Part shown: piece after piece, positions 1 to 8,425 of the stretch
Layout: each line of letters begins with the position of its first letter
How positions within the stretch are numbered: the first letter of the stretch is position 1
NCBI GenBank assembly: GCA_016234735.1
Contig: JACRAN010000182.1
Span: forward strand, 1 to 44,320
DNA from: Bacteroidota bacterium
GTDB taxonomy: Bacteria; Bacteroidota; Bacteroidia; Chitinophagales; Saprospiraceae
Reading direction: 5' to 3'
DNA: 44,320 nucleotides
Position numbers and translations under genes: made by a program
The notes under the pieces: model-generated
Databases searched by the model: none
Seen by the model: only the letters and a program-made list of their open reading frames with translations
What the model was told of the DNA's origin: nothing

Positions 1-1254
1 GAGGTGGCATTGAGGATGCTGGGCTGGAGCGAGAAGGACGCGCTGGGCCGGAATATCGAGGATGTCATCGGCGTCAAGAACAGTATCGCTATGAGGGTAT
101 TGGCCGAGCAGCGGGATGCCCACTGTGATGGCGATGAGCCAGACCTTCCCGATGATGAATGCCGTGACCAGCAAAATCAGCCAGTAAATCAGGTAAAATG
201 CCATCGAAGCAAAGATGGCGATGGAGGCCCGGAATTCGACGGTCTTCGCCAGTTTTTTCGCCAGCCGGTTGCCCAGCAGGATGGGCAGGATGTTCAGCAT
301 GTACCCTGCCATGTAGGGAATCCAGCCCAGCCCCAGCAGCAGGGCGCTGCCGAACGAGTAGGAGGTGTGGTCCATCAGTCCCCGGTCGGTGACTTTGGCT
401 TTCTTTAATTCCCCGAAGTATTTCGCCGCCTTCGCTTTCAGCGCCGTTTTTGCGTCGGCGGACAGGCGGTTTATTTCATCAACCAATTTTTTTTCCCCGA
501 ACAAAGGCTGCGGGTCGGTGGAAAACGACGGGAACAGCCGCACAGGGCGGTTGTTTCGGCGCAGAGTGAGCAGTTGCTCCACGTAGGCATCGTCTTCGGG
601 CTGCTCGATGTGGATGACCCGCTCGGCCAGCCTCGTGCGCAGGTCGGCTGTGAGGGCGTTCACTGCTTTGGCCGGGTTGTTCCGATGGGTTTCTAAATAA
701 TCTTGCACCCGGATGGGTTCGCCGAAATCAATCATCACATCGGAGCGGAAAGCATCGGGGTCGGTGTAGTTCACGCCCACGGGCACCACGTGCAGGTCGA
801 GGTCGGGGTGCCGTTCCAGCGTACCGAACACGATGCGGGCCGTGCCCTTCATCAGCGGGCGCAGGCGTTTTTCATGTACGCAGCGGCCTTCGGCCAAAAT
901 CAGCACCGGCTGGTTCTTTCGCAGGTTTTCGTAGCACTTGTCGAAGGTATCGTAGTTGTTTTTCAGGCCGCCGTAGCCCGTGTCGTCGATGCGGAAGACG
1001 GGGACGATGTGGTAATAGTTGTAGAGTTTCCGAATGGCCGGGTTGTTGACGTAGAAATCGCCCCTCGCCAGAAAGTTGAGCGGCGGCTCCAGCCAACAGG
1101 CCAAGAAGCAAGGGTCGATGAACGCCGTCGGGTGGTTGACGGCCAGTATCACCGGCTTGCCCGCCGGGATGCGCTCCTGGTTCGAAATGTTGATTTTCCT
1201 GAAATATGCCGATAACGCTATTTTTGCGAGCGGCTTGGTTAGGCTGTAAAGCAT
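1..1254 (-). CDS. PlsC-type glycerolipid acyltransferase, partial (3' end beyond left edge)
   Basis: A continuous reading frame of 418 codons runs off the left edge of the window. It resembles the lysophospholipid / glycerol-phosphate acyltransferase superfamily, which moves acyl chains onto lysolipid acceptors at the inner membrane. The acyltransferase box is NHPTAFID near residues 40-47, an H-x5-D spacing rather than the more usual H-x4-D; a second box with EGRC lies near residue 122. Two hydrophobic stretches toward the visible C-terminus (around residues 310-330 and 355-385) look membrane-embedded. The ATG at 1254 is preceded by AGGAAA and is the first in-frame start before the conserved part. 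It is divergent from miaA with 89 bp between them. The last 30 or so visible codons after PLLGQY look less typical, so a nearby frameshift is possible. The exact acceptor substrate cannot be told from sequence. Confidence 0.8.
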   Translation of the reverse strand, partial: MLYSLTKPLAKIALSAYFRKINISNQERIPAGKPVILAVNHPTAFIDPCFLACWLEPPLNFLARGDFYVNNPAIRKLYNYYHIVPVFRIDDTGYGGLKNNYDTFDKCYENLRKNQPVLILAEGRCVHEKRLRPLMKGTARIVFGTLERHPDLDLHVVPVGVNYTDPDAFRSDVMIDFGEPIRVQDYLETHRNNPAKAVNALTADLRTRLAERVIHIEQPEDDAYVEQLLTLRRNNRPVRLFPSFSTDPQPLFGEKKLVDEINRLSADAKTALKAKAAKYFGELKKAKVTDRGLMDHTSYSFGSALLLGLGWIPYMAGYMLNILPILLGNRLAKKLAKTVEFRASIAIFASMAFYLIYWLILLVTAFIIGKVWLIAITVGIPLLGQYPHSDTVLDADDILDIPAQRVLLAPAQHPQCHL

Positions 1255-1343
1255 TTTCCTGTCGTTTGTCGCCGAAACCCATGTGGGTTTGGGGCGCAAA
1301 AGTACGGGAATTGCAATACCAGCCCGCTCAATTTTCAAGGAAA

Positions 1344-2258
1344 ATGAACCGTCAAAAATTTCTGCTCGTCATCGGTGGCGCTACGGCTACGGGGAAAACG
1401 GCGCTCGCCGTCCGTCTGGCACGGCATTTCGGGGCGGAAATTTTGTCGGCAGACAGCCGCCAGTTTTACCGGGAAATGCGCATCGGCACCGCCAAACCCA
1501 CCCCGGCGGAACTTGCCTCCGCACCCCACCATTTCATCAACTCGCTGTCGGTCAGGCAGGATTACACGGTGGGCGATTTTGAGCGGGATGCCCTGCAATT
1601 GCTCGATGTTTTGTTCCAAAAAACGGACGTGGCCCTCCTCGTCGGTGGCTCCGGGCTGTTCGTCCGGGCCGTGTGCGAAGGGCTGGACGAGTTCCCCGAC
1701 GTGCCCGAAACCGGGATGCGGGATTTGGAAAACCTGCTCGAAACAGAAGGTATCGAGGCCCTGCAAGCGGAGTTGAAACAGCGTGACCCGGCGTATTTTG
1801 AAACGGTGGATTTGAACAACCCACACCGCCTGCTGCGGGCGTTGTCGGTGTGCCGGGCGAGCGGGATGCCGTTTTCGGGTTTCAGAAAAAACGAAAAAGT
1901 GGCACGGCCATTCACGCCAATTTACGTGCTGCTCGATGTGGAACGGGAAGTGTTGTACGAAAAAATCAACCACCGGGTGGACGACATGATGACGAACGGG
2001 CTGCTCGAAGAAGTCCGGCAACTGTACCCGCAGCGTGCCCTGAACGCCCTGCAAACCGTTGGTTATCAGGAGCTTTTCGACTATTTTGATGGGAAATGCA
2101 CGTTGGAGGAGGCGGTAGAAAAAATCAAACAGAACAGTCGCCGCTTCGCCAAGCGGCAATCGACGTGGTTTCGGAAAGACCCGCACTGGAAGCAGTTCGG
2201 GCCGGAGGATACAGCGTTGATTGTCAAATATCTGGAAGAAACTATCGGTGGGGCGTGA
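1344..2258 (+). CDS. miaA: tRNA dimethylallyltransferase MiaA
   Basis: This 304-residue protein transfers a dimethylallyl group to N6 of A37 in tRNAs reading codons that begin with U. The P-loop GGATATGKTAL lies at residues 11-21, followed by the substrate segment SADSRQFYREM (about 37-47) and GTAKP, GGSGLFVRA, TVGYQELFDYF and the C-terminal KRQSTWFRKD, all typical of MiaA. Length is normal for the family. The frame stays open upstream to 1206, but the ATG at 1344 has AAGGAAA just before it and begins at the expected MiaA N-terminus, while the upstream extension overlaps the divergent acyltransferase. The TGA stop lies inside the left end of a palindromic repeat (2257-2356). No operon partner is seen. 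Confidence 0.97.
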   Translation: MNRQKFLLVIGGATATGKTALAVRLARHFGAEILSADSRQFYREMRIGTAKPTPAELASAPHHFINSLSVRQDYTVGDFERDALQLLDVLFQKTDVALLVGGSGLFVRAVCEGLDEFPDVPETGMRDLENLLETEGIEALQAELKQRDPAYFETVDLNNPHRLLRALSVCRASGMPFSGFRKNEKVARPFTPIYVLLDVEREVLYEKINHRVDDMMTNGLLEEVRQLYPQRALNALQTVGYQELFDYFDGKCTLEEAVEKIKQNSRRFAKRQSTWFRKDPHWKQFGPEDTALIVKYLEETIGGA

Positions 2259-2356
2259 TTGGAAAACGGATAAAACGGATTTTGCGGATTTGAACGGATT
2301 CTGATTAAAAAAAATCCGTTTCAATCAGTTGTATCCGTTTCATCCGTTCTCCAATC
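2257..2356. repeat. Dispersed palindromic repeat, copy 1 (short form)
   Basis: About 100 bp with inverted ends: GATTGGAAAACGGAT on the left and ATCCGTTCTCCAATC on the right, the interior made of repeated ACGGAT/ATCCGT words. It fills the space between the convergent miaA and the DUF3298 lipoprotein gene and overlaps the miaA stop codon. Two longer relatives lie at 26758-26894 and 39931-40057. This copy lacks their central segment. It may act as a bidirectional terminator or be a small non-autonomous element. Confidence 0.8.
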
Positions 2357-2381
2357 CTATCTAATTACCTCCAGACGGCAT

Positions 2382-3185
2382 TCAGAAAATCACGTCCTTG
2401 CGCACCAACTTGCCCAATTCGGAGTAGGGTATCAAAAAATCCGTCGGCCCCTGGGCGTAGGCAGCGGCTTCGTAGGGATTGTACCAAAAATAAATGCCCT
2501 CCTCCTGCAATTCAAAATTGGCGGGCAGGGCAAACGGCTCGTCCCAGAAGTAGCCTTCTTCGTTCAGGTCGGCCTTGTTGGGCAGTTCCCTCGCCTCCTT
2601 GAATTTTTTCTCCGCTAATTTTTTCAGCCCGTTGATGTCGGTGATGAAGTCAGGCCAATCAAGCGTCGCTCCCGTTTTCAGGTTGAAATTGAGGATGGCG
2701 ACGAAGGAATTCGGGTGCGCCCCGCCTGCGTAGGAGTAGGAACCCAGCGAGACGGAAGCGACTTTCGGCGTGTGCAGCCCCACTTCCCCGGTGACGCTCA
2801 CCTCCCAACCTGAGGAAGCACTTTCGTCCCGCTTGTCGTGATGCGCTTTTTTCCATTCGAGCAGGAAGGAATCGGCCACCATTTTCAAATTGGCCTCGGA
2901 CAGGATGCCTTCGTATTCCTCGAACACTAAATTTTGGATGAGAAAAGCTAAAATGGAGTCGTTGATGGCTTTTTTTACCGAAGAAACGCCTTCCGTCACA
3001 AACGGATACACCAGGTCGATTTGGGCGCAGTCGCCGTTCTGGTCGTCGCAGTCGCCGAGTTTTTTCTGGAGGTTCCGAATCTCGAAGCGGACTTTCAGGC
3101 CCTTGTCGCTTTGCAGGCGCTTTTTTTTGCCGTTGCAGGAAGTCAGCAACAACACTGGGATTATCAAAAGAAGAATCAGTCTCAC
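2382..3185 (-). CDS. DUF3298 (RsiV-like) lipoprotein
   Basis: A 267-residue exported lipoprotein. From a GTG start at 3185 the protein opens with a short hydrophobic signal ending in the lipobox LLTSC (Cys17). The rest resembles the DUF4163/DUF3298 pair known from the anti-sigma factor RsiV and the deacetylase PdaC: a first half with VYPFVTEGV, then the segment YSYAGGAHPNSF, the usual DUF3298 hallmark, and a C-terminal IPYSELGKLVRKDV. An ATG at 3269 would add 28 residues with no signal character, so the GTG was preferred. The molecular function is unknown; a cell-envelope role is inferred from the lipobox. It is convergent with miaA and shows no operon partner. Confidence 0.85.
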   Translation of the reverse strand: MRLILLLIIPVLLLTSCNGKKKRLQSDKGLKVRFEIRNLQKKLGDCDDQNGDCAQIDLVYPFVTEGVSSVKKAINDSILAFLIQNLVFEEYEGILSEANLKMVADSFLLEWKKAHHDKRDESASSGWEVSVTGEVGLHTPKVASVSLGSYSYAGGAHPNSFVAILNFNLKTGATLDWPDFITDINGLKKLAEKKFKEARELPNKADLNEEGYFWDEPFALPANFELQEEGIYFWYNPYEAAAYAQGPTDFLIPYSELGKLVRKDVIF

Positions 3186-3356
3186 AGGATAACAGTCTTT
3201 TTGGAAAAAAAACGGGCTGGTGGACAAGGCGTTTAATTCGGCGGCTAATTTATGGCAGTCAGGGGACAATTCGCCGCTATTTCCCGGTAAACTTTTGCAA
3301 CGCTTTCATTTTCAGGGCATAATTGCTGGCGGGGGCGTAATTTTACCTGCTGATTT

Positions 3357-3435
3357 GATATTGAGTGATTTGGATATTGAGTTATTTGAGCTTGTCAATA
3401 TCCAAGTATCACAATCACTCAATATCACAATATCC
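3357..3435. repeat. Nested inverted repeat of ATATTGAG words
   Basis: GATATTGAGTGATT (3357-3370) is perfectly complementary to 3413-3426, with an inner pair GGATATTG (3372-3379) / CAATATCC (3396-3403). It ends 9 bp before the start codon of the deiminase gene, so it would fold in its 5' untranslated region. Confidence 0.7.
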
Positions 3436-3444
3436 AACCTGTCT

Positions 3445-5214
3445 ATGAAATTCAAAATCCTACCCCTGCTGTTGTTTTTCACTTCCCTGCTGTTTGCCCA
3501 GGAAGAAATCCTGCCGGTCGGCTTTTCCGATGAGGAAAAAGCGCGGATGCGCTGCGAAAATTTCACCCCACCGGTTTCAGTGCGGGGCATCGAGGAGCCG
3601 CCGCCCTACCCCGTGCGGCACATGGCCGAATGGGAGGAGTTGCAGGCACTGCAAGTGACCTGGCGCAGCTATCCCGAAATTTTGACCCAAATCGTTTTCC
3701 ACGCTGCTCAGGAAGTGCCGGTAGTTGTTTTCTGCAACAACCAAAATACCATGACCTCCGCCCAAACTGCGCTGCAAACCGCAGGGGTGAACATGGCCAA
3801 TGTGCAACTCGTCATCGCCCCGAACAACTCCGTCTGGGTGCGTGACTACGGCCCCAACTGCGTGTACGCCAACGAGGTGGAAGACCTGTATTTCATCGAT
3901 TGGGTGTACAACCGCCCAACCCGACCACTCGACGATGCGCTGCCGGATTTGGCGGGAACGCATTTCAACATCCCGGTTTATTCCACCACCCAAAACCCGG
4001 AACGGTTGGTGAACACCGGCGGCAATTTCATGTCCGACGGCCTCGGCACGGCCTTCGCCTCCAAGTTGATTTTGGATGAAAACGATGCCGGTAACCCCTA
4101 CGGTGCCGGGCCGCACGACGAGGCTGAAATAGATGCCATCATGAATGACTACATGGGCTTGCAGCGCTACATCAAAATGGAAACCCTGCCCTACGATGCC
4201 ATCCACCACATCGACATGCACATGCGGCTGCTGGACGAGGAGACGCTGCTGGTCGGGCAGTACCCGTCGGGCATCTCCGACGGCCCGCAAATCGAAGCAA
4301 ACATCGAGTACGTGCTGAACAATTTCAACTCCGGTTTCGACACGCCGTACAAAATCGTGCGAATCCCGCAACCGCCCGATTTCAATGGGACATACCCGCC
4401 CGCAGGCGACTACCGCACTTACACGAATGCGGTTTTTGTGAACAAAACCATCCTCCTCCCCGGCTACGAGTTGCAATACGATACGGTGGCACAGCGCATT
4501 TACCGGGAAAATTATCCGGGATACAAATTGGTGACTATCAACTGCAACGACATGATCGGTGCCTCCGGTGCCCTGCATTGCATTACGAAGGAAGTTGGCA
4601 CGCCCGACCCGCTCTGGATTGTGCATCAAAGTTTGCCCGACATCGACGACAACGAACTGCAAGGCGACTATCCGGTGAGCGCTCAAATCAAGCACAAATC
4701 GGGAATCGCCAATGCACAGTTTTTTTACACCAATGACACTACGCAGGCCTACCAGCCGGTCGAGCTGCAATTCACTGGCCCCAGCACGGGCACCTGGTCG
4801 GGCTACATTCCTCACCAACTGAACGGCACAAAAGTTTTTTACTACATCCGGGGGGAGGCGAATTCCTCCAAGAGCCAGGTGAGGCCACTCGCTGCGCCCG
4901 AAGGTTACTACGAATTCACTGTGAATGGCCAGGTGTCGGCGGTGCTGGAACCTGTGCAGGCTTCCCTCGACAATATTTTCCCCAACCCGGCCAGCGCCCT
5001 CACCGTGGTGCCGGTGAATGCCAGCCGCTCCGTGGAAGCGACCATCGAAGTGGTGGATGTGCTGGGCAGAAAAATCGAGACATTGTTCGAGGGCAGGTTG
5101 CCCAAAGGCGGGTCAAAGCATTTTCTCCATGCCGAAAACTATCCGAGCGGCACTTATTTTGTGGTGCTGAAAGCGGAATCCAACTTGAAGACGCAACGAT
5201 TGGTCGTGGAGTGA
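3445..5214 (+). CDS. Secreted PPAD/agmatine-deiminase family protein with T9SS sorting domain
   Basis: A 589-residue exported member of the PAD_porph (PF04371) family, which hydrolyses the guanidino group of arginine-like substrates. An N-terminal signal peptide ends near FAQ (18-19). Catalytic landmarks are WVRDYGP (Asp134), HIDMH (His255, Asp257), a YTNAV Asn at 328 and the nucleophile in GALHC (Cys379). The C-terminus (about 500-589) is a T9SS type A sorting domain with IFPNP, SGTYFVVL and the final TQRLVVE; an Ig-like region lies between (about 395-500). This order, signal-deiminase-Ig-sorting domain, is that of P. gingivalis peptidylarginine deiminase. GALHC and the YNRPTRP segment (155-161) look more PPAD-like than agmatine-deiminase-like, but which substrate it uses is inference. 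The ATG at 3445 starts the signal peptide; a longer frame from 3220 is unlikely. Confidence 0.9.
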   Translation: MKFKILPLLLFFTSLLFAQEEILPVGFSDEEKARMRCENFTPPVSVRGIEEPPPYPVRHMAEWEELQALQVTWRSYPEILTQIVFHAAQEVPVVVFCNNQNTMTSAQTALQTAGVNMANVQLVIAPNNSVWVRDYGPNCVYANEVEDLYFIDWVYNRPTRPLDDALPDLAGTHFNIPVYSTTQNPERLVNTGGNFMSDGLGTAFASKLILDENDAGNPYGAGPHDEAEIDAIMNDYMGLQRYIKMETLPYDAIHHIDMHMRLLDEETLLVGQYPSGISDGPQIEANIEYVLNNFNSGFDTPYKIVRIPQPPDFNGTYPPAGDYRTYTNAVFVNKTILLPGYELQYDTVAQRIYRENYPGYKLVTINCNDMIGASGALHCITKEVGTPDPLWIVHQSLPDIDDNELQGDYPVSAQIKHKSGIANAQFFYTNDTTQAYQPVELQFTGPSTGTWSGYIPHQLNGTKVFYYIRGEANSSKSQVRPLAAPEGYYEFTVNGQVSAVLEPVQASLDNIFPNPASALTVVPVNASRSVEATIEVVDVLGRKIETLFEGRLPKGGSKHFLHAENYPSGTYFVVLKAESNLKTQRLVVE

Positions 5215-5234
5215 GTTGCGGTAATCATCACAAC

Positions 5235-6803
5235 TCACCTCACTTTTTTCAACCGCCTGTTTCCCACCAGCACTGCCCGCCAATTGCTGAGGAGACTTTC
5301 CGAATGTTGAGGGTTCATGGCCGAGACGGCGTAGGTGTAAATTTTCCCTTTTTGCACAGTGGTATCCTGCACTTCGATTTTTGATTGGCCGTTGATGCGG
5401 ATGATTTGGAGGATGTTGTTCGGGTTATTGTAATCGCCGGGCAGCCGGTCTTCAAAGCGATAGATGACCAGCGTGGAAGCATCCGCCAGCGTTTTTTTGT
5501 CAACATTGCAGGTGAACCGCAGGCCACCTTTTTTGTTCAGTTTCGGCTTGCCGAGCACTGGTGCAGCGGGCACTGGCAGGTTCATGTAGGCCAGTTCCGG
5601 CAAGAGGGCCGGAGTCGAGTAGTAGTGGTTGCGCAGCGAATCCGTCACGCCAAACGGGTTTTTGCGAAGCGAGGAGAGGTTGTAAAAAATGCTGCCGTCG
5701 ATGCCGGGCGTGGCGCGGTTCAGGCGGATTTGCTTCGGGATTTCGTTGGGGCCGTTCCAGGCGGGTTCGGCATTGTTGCCTATTTTGTACCCGGCTTGTC
5801 CGGCATAGACATTTCTGCCGAAAGAATTATCCTTCCACCATTTCAGCAACAACTCGTAGTCGGCCACCGGGAAGCCGATATGCCAGTACAATTGCGGGGC
5901 CACGTAATCAATCCAGCCTTTTTCCAGCCAGCCTCGAACGTCGGCGTAGAGGTCGTCGTAGGTGTTGATGCCCGCACGGGTCGGTGAGCCAAGTTTGGGG
6001 TCCTTGCTCACATTGCGCCAGACCCCGAACGGGCTGACTCCAAATTTCACTCCTTGTGCCGACAATTTCACTGCCTGAGAAACCTGCCCCACCATCATGT
6101 CAACATTGTGCCGCCGCCAGTCTTCGATGTTGCCAAAACCGAAGCCGAATTTTGCAAAATCAAGCGAATCGGGCAGTAGTTCGCCAGCCGCCGGGTACGG
6201 GTAAAAATAATCGTCGAAATGAATGCCGTCCACATCGTAGTCCATCACGATTTCCGTCACGACCTCCGTGATGTAGTTGCGTACTTCCGGCAATGCCGGG
6301 TTGAAGTAGAGCTTGCCACCGTACCGCATGAACCACTCCGGGTGGTGCTTGTACGGGTGGGTGCCAGCCAGCGTCACTGTGCTGGTGTCCATTGAAGCCC
6401 GATAGGGATTGAGCCAGGCATGAAACTCCAGGTTGCGCAGGTGCGCCTCCTCCACCATGAAAGTCAGCGGGTCAAATTCAGGGTCAAGCGCCACGCCTTG
6501 CTTGCCCGTCAGGTATTTTGACCAGGGCGAAATTTTGGAACGGTAAAACGCATCGCCCGCAGGGCGAACCTGTGCCAGCACAGCGTTGAAACCAGCCGCC
6601 TCCAGCAGGTCAACCGTCTGCACCCACTCGTCCATGAAGCGCTCTTTGCTCAGACCCTGCACGGAAGGGAAGTCGATGTTGGCAACGGTGGCCACCCATG
6701 CCCCCCGGAACTCCCGCTTGGGCGCAATTCCCTGGGCATGGAGCAAGTCCGTGAGGCAAATGATTGAAAAACAGGCGGTTAAAATCAGGCTGGACTTTCT
6801 CAT
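5235..6803 (-). CDS. Exported glycoside-hydrolase-like 10 (GHL10/YngK-type) protein
   Basis: A 522-residue protein with a cleavable signal peptide (about 1-24, ending LLHAQG). Residues about 30-370 match the GHL10 family (PF02638), a TIM-barrel relative of glycoside hydrolases: FRGAWVATVANIDFPS at the start, LAQVRPAGDAFY, FHAWLNPYR, the acidic motif DGIHFDDYFYPYP and YVAPQLYW. Members are thought to act on cell-wall or surface glycans, but the substrate is not established. The last ~110 residues look like a fibronectin-III-type domain (STLVIYRFED, IYTYAVSAMN). No T9SS sorting domain is seen, so it is probably periplasmic. A near-consensus promoter TAACTTTA lies at 6832-6839, directly after the terminator of the upstream gene. 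Confidence 0.9.
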   Translation of the reverse strand: MRKSSLILTACFSIICLTDLLHAQGIAPKREFRGAWVATVANIDFPSVQGLSKERFMDEWVQTVDLLEAAGFNAVLAQVRPAGDAFYRSKISPWSKYLTGKQGVALDPEFDPLTFMVEEAHLRNLEFHAWLNPYRASMDTSTVTLAGTHPYKHHPEWFMRYGGKLYFNPALPEVRNYITEVVTEIVMDYDVDGIHFDDYFYPYPAAGELLPDSLDFAKFGFGFGNIEDWRRHNVDMMVGQVSQAVKLSAQGVKFGVSPFGVWRNVSKDPKLGSPTRAGINTYDDLYADVRGWLEKGWIDYVAPQLYWHIGFPVADYELLLKWWKDNSFGRNVYAGQAGYKIGNNAEPAWNGPNEIPKQIRLNRATPGIDGSIFYNLSSLRKNPFGVTDSLRNHYYSTPALLPELAYMNLPVPAAPVLGKPKLNKKGGLRFTCNVDKKTLADASTLVIYRFEDRLPGDYNNPNNILQIIRINGQSKIEVQDTTVQKGKIYTYAVSAMNPQHSESLLSNWRAVLVGNRRLKKVR

Positions 6804-6831
6804 GCGAAGTATTGTTTTGGAAATTCGGGGG

Positions 6832-6839
6832 TAAAGTTA
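6832..6839 (-). promoter_or_regulatory. Probable -7 box for the GHL10 gene
   Basis: On the minus strand this reads TAACTTTA, one base off the Bacteroidota TAnnTTTG box, 29 bp before the start codon and immediately downstream of the hairpin that closes the preceding gene. Confidence 0.45.
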
Positions 6840-6843
6840 CCAA

Positions 6844-6887
6844 AAATGAAACGGGACGGCAATGGTTTGTGCCGTCCCGTTTCATTT
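6844..6887 (-). terminator. Hairpin terminator of the PDZ protein gene
   Basis: A perfect 18-bp inverted repeat (6844-6861 with 6870-6887, 8-nt loop) rich in GC at its core, AAATGAAACGGGACGGCA. On the minus strand it lies 27 bp after the PDZ gene and is followed by TTTTTGG. Confidence 0.85.
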
Positions 6888-6914
6888 CAGGATTTTAATG
6901 CCAAGGCTGTGCCG

Positions 6915-8255
6915 TCAGGCCCTGTTCAACAAAATCACAGGTGTCGTCACCACTTTACCATCCTGTCGGATGGTGAGCAGCAATGTGCCCGGAGCGCCTT
7001 TGCTAACGTTGAGGTCACGGTTGTAGTAGCCATCGAAGTTGGGCAGCGATTCGTTGTGGACCACCTTGCCGTTAACGTCGGTAATCGTCACCGTCGTCGG
7101 CATTGCTTCTCCCCGGAACGTCACGTTCAGGTCGCCCAATGTCGGGTTCGGGTAGGCGTTCAATTCTTGAAGTTGCAGGGTGTTGTCGATGAGCTGGACG
7201 GCAGGTTTCGGCGTTTCCACGACCTGCTCCTCCACCACAGGCGGTGCCACCTCATCTTTCGGGCAAACTTTGAACTGAGCTTCCACTTCGCCCGGTTGCC
7301 CGTTGCGCAGGTAGTTGATGGTGAAAAACTCGCCTGACTTGTGCTTGTCACGTTCGATGACCAATTCGTTGTGCGTGTTCACCGGCACACCGTCCAAAGC
7401 TGTGATGCGGTCACCAGCTTGCAAACCGGCAGCCTCGGCTGGCCATCCGGGGATGATGCCGCTCACGCCAACGCCTTTTTCGGCGTCGCCCCAGCTTCCG
7501 ATTTGAACGCCGATGAAGACTTCGCAGGGGTCACGTTCCTCGGAATACCAGTAGGCAAATTTCTCTGCTTTTCTTCCCGTGAGTTCGGCAGTGGTGGTGA
7601 GCGATTGGCCGTCCCGCAGGTAGGTGATGTTGACGACATCACCGGGTTGGCGCTTGGCCAATTGTGCCGTCAGGTCGTTCTGGGCGATGAGGTTTTCACC
7701 GTCGATGGCGGTCAGCACGTCGCCTGCTTTCAGCCCGGCAGCCTCGGCACCTGTGCCGCTGACGATGCCCGTGAGCAGTACGCCCCCGTTCTCGTTGCTT
7801 TCCGGGTACACGCCCAAAAATGCTTTTTTCTCGTCAAACTCATCGCCAATCAATGCAAACTGGCCGTTGTGCAGGCCAGGAAGTCCGGGCATCCCTTCGT
7901 CACCGTTCCATTTGAATTCGGTTTTGTGGTTGCCCTGCCGTATCATCATGATGGTTTCGCCATCCGTCGTGATTTGCTGAGGTTCGTTGTCCGTAAAAAT
8001 GGTAACCTCAACATTTTTTTCGCCGGCATTTTCCAAATCCAATGCCTCGATGTAGGTCTCGGCATCCTGGCCTTTTTGGATACTTTTTTTCTTGATGGTC
8101 ACGGTGCCATCGTCATTTTTTACTTTTTGAATGACAATGATGTTCGAGGAAGATTGCGGAGCAGGAGTTGTTGTCCCCTGGGCTTGGAGCATGGACTGAC
8201 CTGCAAAAACCAACATGGCCAACATGCAAACTGGAGAAAGAAAATGTCTTTTCAT
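6915..8255 (-). CDS. Two-PDZ-domain protein with T9SS sorting domain
   Basis: A 446-residue exported protein. A signal peptide (about 1-26, ending LQAQG) is followed by a charged region without known domain, then two PDZ domains: the first about residues 145-230 (KAFLGVYPES, AGLKAGDVLTAIDGENL), the second about 240-335 (FIGVQIGSWG, AGLQAGDRITALDGVPV). The last ~80 residues are a T9SS type A sorting domain (LNAYPNPTLGDLNVTF ... VVTTPVILLNRA). No protease triad is present, so this is a PDZ binding protein, not a Deg/Ctp protease. It is probably carried to the cell surface, where the PDZ domains could hold C-termini or partner peptides; that role is inference. A strong hairpin closes the gene. 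Confidence 0.9.
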   Translation of the reverse strand: MKRHFLSPVCMLAMLVFAGQSMLQAQGTTTPAPQSSSNIIVIQKVKNDDGTVTIKKKSIQKGQDAETYIEALDLENAGEKNVEVTIFTDNEPQQITTDGETIMMIRQGNHKTEFKWNGDEGMPGLPGLHNGQFALIGDEFDEKKAFLGVYPESNENGGVLLTGIVSGTGAEAAGLKAGDVLTAIDGENLIAQNDLTAQLAKRQPGDVVNITYLRDGQSLTTTAELTGRKAEKFAYWYSEERDPCEVFIGVQIGSWGDAEKGVGVSGIIPGWPAEAAGLQAGDRITALDGVPVNTHNELVIERDKHKSGEFFTINYLRNGQPGEVEAQFKVCPKDEVAPPVVEEQVVETPKPAVQLIDNTLQLQELNAYPNPTLGDLNVTFRGEAMPTTVTITDVNGKVVHNESLPNFDGYYNRDLNVSKGAPGTLLLTIRQDGKVVTTPVILLNRA

Positions 8256-8425
8256 TTCGAGTTATTTTTTTGTGAAAAAATTTCGGACAGAAGCAGTCCG
8301 GGTGATTTTACAAGAACGTAACGAAAGACAGTCCAGTAACAATGACGGTTGCTTTTTTTCAAAAATCGAGTGAGAAATTTTTTCGATGCAGGTGGTGAAG
8401 GAAATTTCGTTTGGACGAATGCGGG

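Noticed and set aside
1335-2324. 329-codon minus-strand open frame opposite miaA
   Set aside because: Shadow of miaA, which has complete family motifs on the plus strand.
3577-4818. 413-codon minus-strand open frame opposite the deiminase gene
   Set aside because: Shadow frame with Val/His/Arg-rich product; the plus strand has all catalytic motifs.
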